Source: Novosphingobium sp. (GTDB taxonomy: Bacteria; Pseudomonadota; Alphaproteobacteria; Sphingomonadales; Sphingomonadaceae). Taken from it: a stretch of 7,709 bases of DNA. A program made the position numbers and the translations under genes. The stretch covers positions 1-7,709 of the forward strand of contig JAURNJ010000304.1 in assembly GCA_030830245.1 (NCBI GenBank), written 5' to 3'. Under the pieces are notes generated by a model. It saw only the letters and a program-made list of their open reading frames with translations. It did not search any database and had not been told where the DNA came from. This document shows positions 5,389 through 7,709 of the stretch, piece after piece (position 1 is the stretch's first letter; each line of letters opens with the position of its first letter).

Positions 5389-7422
5389 ATGAAGCGCAAG
5401 TCATTCTGCCGCATCTGCACCGCATTGTGCGGCCTCGAAGTCGAACTCGACGGCGACCGGGTCTTCAGGATCAATGGCGACCGCGACAATCCACTGTCCG
5501 AAGGCTTCAGTTGCTTCAAGGGACGCTACGCGGCCGAACTGCACCACCGTGACGACCGCCTGCTCGTCCCGAAGATGCGCAAGAACGGTGAAATGGTCGA
5601 GGTGAGCTGGGACGAAGCGCTCGACGATCTTGCCGCCAAGCTCACCCGCATCATCGCTGAGTCGGGGCCGGATGCCGTGGCGCTGTTCCAGGGCGGCGGC
5701 TCCTACATGGACAGCGCCGCCTATGCGATGGTCCCTTCGATGCGCAAGGCATTGGGGACGCGCTCGCACTATTCAGACATGTCGATCGACGTCATGTCGA
5801 AGGGCGTGGTCGGAGAGATGGTTGCGGGGCTCGGGATCATGCCCCGCGCCGACTTCGGTCGATGCAAGATGGTGATCTACGTCGGCACCAACCCGGTTAT
5901 CTCCGGCGGGCATACCTCCATGCTCAACAACCCGGCGCAGCGCATCCGCGAATTCACCGAGCAGGGCGAAGTCTGGGTTCTCGATCCGCGCCGCACCGAA
6001 ACCGCGATGAAGGCAACGCGCCACCTCGTTCCGCGCGCAGGAACGGACTATGCGGTGCTCGCCTTTCTCGTGCGCGGCGTGCTGGAGCATGGCGCGGACT
6101 GGGGCTACCTCGAAGCCCATGCGCAGGATGTCGACAAGCTGCGCGAGGTGGTCGCGCCTTATACCCGCGAGCGCGTCGCCGAGCTGAGCGGTGTTCCTGC
6201 GGAGGCTCTCGACGATTTCCTCGCGGCGGTTCGTCGCCAGGGCCGTCTCAGCATCGAATCGGGCACGGGGATTTCGCTGTCTCCTTCGGCGAACATCACT
6301 CACTGGATGAGCCTCGCCCTGATGATCGTGACCGGATCGCTCGACAGGGAAGGCGGTTCCTGGGCCAATCCCGGCTTCTTCCTCAAACTGGAGCAGATGG
6401 GCCTGCCACCCGCGCCCGAGGAAGGCTGGCGCTCACCCGGACCGGCAAGCCGCCCGGACCTGCGCACCGTCGCGGGCGAATATGTCTGCGCCGCGCTCCC
6501 GGATGAGATCGAGAGCGGCAATGTGCGCGCGTTGATCAACCTGTCGGGCCACGTGCTGACCTGCATGCCCGACGCCGAACGCTTCAGGAAGGCGCTGGCG
6601 AGCCTCGAAGTGCTGATGACGGTCGAAATTCTCGACAACACGATGGCCAATTTCTCGAGTCACGCGCTGCCGGCTAAGGACCAGCTCGAACGCATCGACG
6701 TTTCGCTGGCGGTCGATCCCTCGTTCTCGGCAGTGGCCGCGCAGTTCTCCCCCGCGATGGTTCCGCCGCGCGGCGAGGCACGCTCCTACTGGTGGATCCT
6801 GACCGAGCTGGGGCGGCGCATGGGAATGGATTTCAACCCCGGCGTCGATCCGGACACGATGAGCGACGCCGATGTCGTGGCGCGCATCGCGCAATCGGGC
6901 CGCGTGCCGATCGATACCAGCGGCGAGGCGAATTACACGCTGGCGCACGACCGCATGTTCGGCTGGGTGCTAGACCATGCAGGCAAGATGGGCGGATTCA
7001 GGCTCGCTCCGCAGGCTCTGGTCGACCAGCTGGCCGATCTTGCCCCGCCGAGCGACCTGATGCTCATCTCGCGCCGCCTGCTCAAGCAGCACAACAGCCG
7101 CAAGGTTCCCGACAAGAAGGAAATCCCGGCGATCTATGTCTCGGTCGAGGATGCCGACGAGCGTGGTCTGGTGGATGGCGAAACGGCGACGCTGCGCGGC
7201 CAGCATGGCGAGATTACCGGGCAGGTGAAGATCGATTCCAGCCTGTCGCGCGGCGTGGTCAACGTGCCGCACGGCTGGGAAGGACAGTACAACGTCAACA
7301 ACCTGACCAGCGTCGGCCAGCTCGATCCGATCACCGGCATGGCGGCGGCATCGAACCTGACAGTCGAACTGACCAAGCTGCGCAATTCGCAAGGTGCCGA
7401 CGCGCTGGCGGTGAGTGCATGA
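5389..7422 (+). CDS. Molybdopterin-dependent oxidoreductase, DMSO reductase superfamily
   Basis: This 677-residue protein is a complete cytoplasmic bis-molybdopterin enzyme. The N terminus has a [4Fe-4S] motif C7-X2-C10-X3-C14-X27-C42, followed by K44 and G45. The central part (about 60-440) is the molybdopterin oxidoreductase domain, with YVGTNPVISGGHT and VLDPRRTETA as pterin-binding stretches. The C-terminal dinucleotide-binding domain (about 555-667) includes NVPHGWEGQYNVNNLTS. There is no Tat signal before the cysteines, so export is unlikely. The Mo-ligand segment, SDMSIDVMSKGVV (129-141), contains no Cys or Sec; D134 or a nearby Ser is the best candidate ligand. The protein resembles formate dehydrogenase/assimilatory reductase alpha subunits in layout, but no electron-transfer subunit is adjacent and the substrate is unknown. 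The start at 5389 has GGAG 6 bases upstream. It overlaps the following aldehyde dehydrogenase by 4 bp, so the two are probably translated together and work in one pathway. Confidence 0.92.
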   Translation: MKRKSFCRICTALCGLEVELDGDRVFRINGDRDNPLSEGFSCFKGRYAAELHHRDDRLLVPKMRKNGEMVEVSWDEALDDLAAKLTRIIAESGPDAVALFQGGGSYMDSAAYAMVPSMRKALGTRSHYSDMSIDVMSKGVVGEMVAGLGIMPRADFGRCKMVIYVGTNPVISGGHTSMLNNPAQRIREFTEQGEVWVLDPRRTETAMKATRHLVPRAGTDYAVLAFLVRGVLEHGADWGYLEAHAQDVDKLREVVAPYTRERVAELSGVPAEALDDFLAAVRRQGRLSIESGTGISLSPSANITHWMSLALMIVTGSLDREGGSWANPGFFLKLEQMGLPPAPEEGWRSPGPASRPDLRTVAGEYVCAALPDEIESGNVRALINLSGHVLTCMPDAERFRKALASLEVLMTVEILDNTMANFSSHALPAKDQLERIDVSLAVDPSFSAVAAQFSPAMVPPRGEARSYWWILTELGRRMGMDFNPGVDPDTMSDADVVARIAQSGRVPIDTSGEANYTLAHDRMFGWVLDHAGKMGGFRLAPQALVDQLADLAPPSDLMLISRRLLKQHNSRKVPDKKEIPAIYVSVEDADERGLVDGETATLRGQHGEITGQVKIDSSLSRGVVNVPHGWEGQYNVNNLTSVGQLDPITGMAAASNLTVELTKLRNSQGADALAVSA

Positions 7423-7709
7423 TGATGGACGCCCAGACCACCAAGGCCCGTACCGAATACGATATGCTCTTCATTGGCGGGAAATTCGTCCCCGCCGCGC
7501 AAGGCACCGAGGCTGCAATTACGCCCATCGATGGCAGCGTGATCGGCCATGCACCGCTCGGAACGCCTGCCGAGGCCAGGGCCGCGCTCGATGCCGCTCA
7601 CGCCAGCTTTGAGGCAGGCAGCTGGGCGAACGAGGATCGCAGGGTGCGTTCGGGCAGGATGCAGCAACTGCTCGACATGGTGCTCGCCCGCAAGGACGAG
7701 ATCGTGCGG
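7419..7709 (+). CDS. Aldehyde dehydrogenase (NAD(P)-dependent family), N-terminal part
   Basis: Ninety-seven codons run open to the window edge from ATG at 7419. The translation contains YDMLFIGGKFVPAAQGTE and ITPIDGSVIGHAPLGT, the usual opening of aldehyde dehydrogenase family proteins of about 480-500 residues, followed by ALDAAHASFEAGSWAN and a helix rich in basic residues. The catalytic Cys and Glu and the cofactor site lie beyond the window. The gene starts with three in-frame ATG codons in a row (7419, 7422, 7425). The first overlaps the upstream stop as ATGA, indicating translational coupling; GGTGAG at 7410-7415 is a weak ribosome binding site close to it. It would oxidise an aldehyde to a carboxylate, which could then feed the divergent CoA-transferase. 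The exact substrate is unknown. Confidence 0.9.
   Translation, partial: MMMDAQTTKARTEYDMLFIGGKFVPAAQGTEAAITPIDGSVIGHAPLGTPAEARAALDAAHASFEAGSWANEDRRVRSGRMQQLLDMVLARKDEIVR

Noticed and set aside
1..7709. CRISPR array, tRNA, rRNA or phage genes
   Set aside because: No regularly spaced repeats, cloverleaf-like segments, rRNA motifs or phage structural proteins were seen on either strand.

Overview
The window is GC-rich with dense, near-continuous coding, short intergenic gaps, and codon use and protein families (acyl-CoA dehydrogenases, class III CoA-transferase, IS3-type insertion sequence) typical of an alphaproteobacterium. A sphingomonad (Novosphingobium/Sphingobium/Erythrobacter-like) is my best guess. 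This is inferred from protein style only; no rRNA or tRNA marker is present.

Layout. Positions 1-109 are the left end of an IS3-family insertion sequence, with the first 19 codons of its OrfA transposase on the minus strand running off the window. Next to it (112-318, minus) is a small predicted secreted or membrane-anchored protein of unknown function, whose stop codon lies 2 bp from the IS end. Then comes a tight minus-strand operon, listed in transcription order: an 804-residue tandem-fused CaiB/BaiF (class III) CoA-transferase (5200-2786), a 375-residue acyl-CoA dehydrogenase that appears to lack a catalytic base (2763-1636), and a 416-residue acyl-CoA dehydrogenase that has one (1625-375). 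Gaps are 22 and 10 bp. A 188-bp divergent promoter region (5201-5388) separates this operon from a plus-strand operon: a 677-residue molybdopterin/[4Fe-4S] oxidoreductase (5389-7422), coupled by an ATGA overlap to an aldehyde dehydrogenase whose 5' part (7419-7709) ends at the window edge.

How the genes may work together (inference): the two divergent units look like one catabolic module for an unidentified carboxylic acid or its aldehyde precursor. The aldehyde dehydrogenase would give a carboxylate, the fused CoA-transferase would move CoA onto it without ATP, and the two acyl-CoA dehydrogenases, probably as one heteromeric enzyme, would introduce an alpha,beta double bond. The molybdenum enzyme would carry out an unknown redox or hydration step on the substrate or a precursor. 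No regulator, transporter, hydratase, thiolase or CoA ligase is visible here. The substrate cannot be read from the sequence.

The most interesting points are the complementary loss of active-site residues in the dehydrogenase pair, the asymmetric two-domain CoA-transferase (catalytic Asp visible only in the C-terminal half, as in DddD), the unusual Mo-ligand segment of the oxidoreductase, a 9-bp stem-loop just upstream of its start codon, and a hairpin at the IS end that would hide the transposase ribosome binding site.
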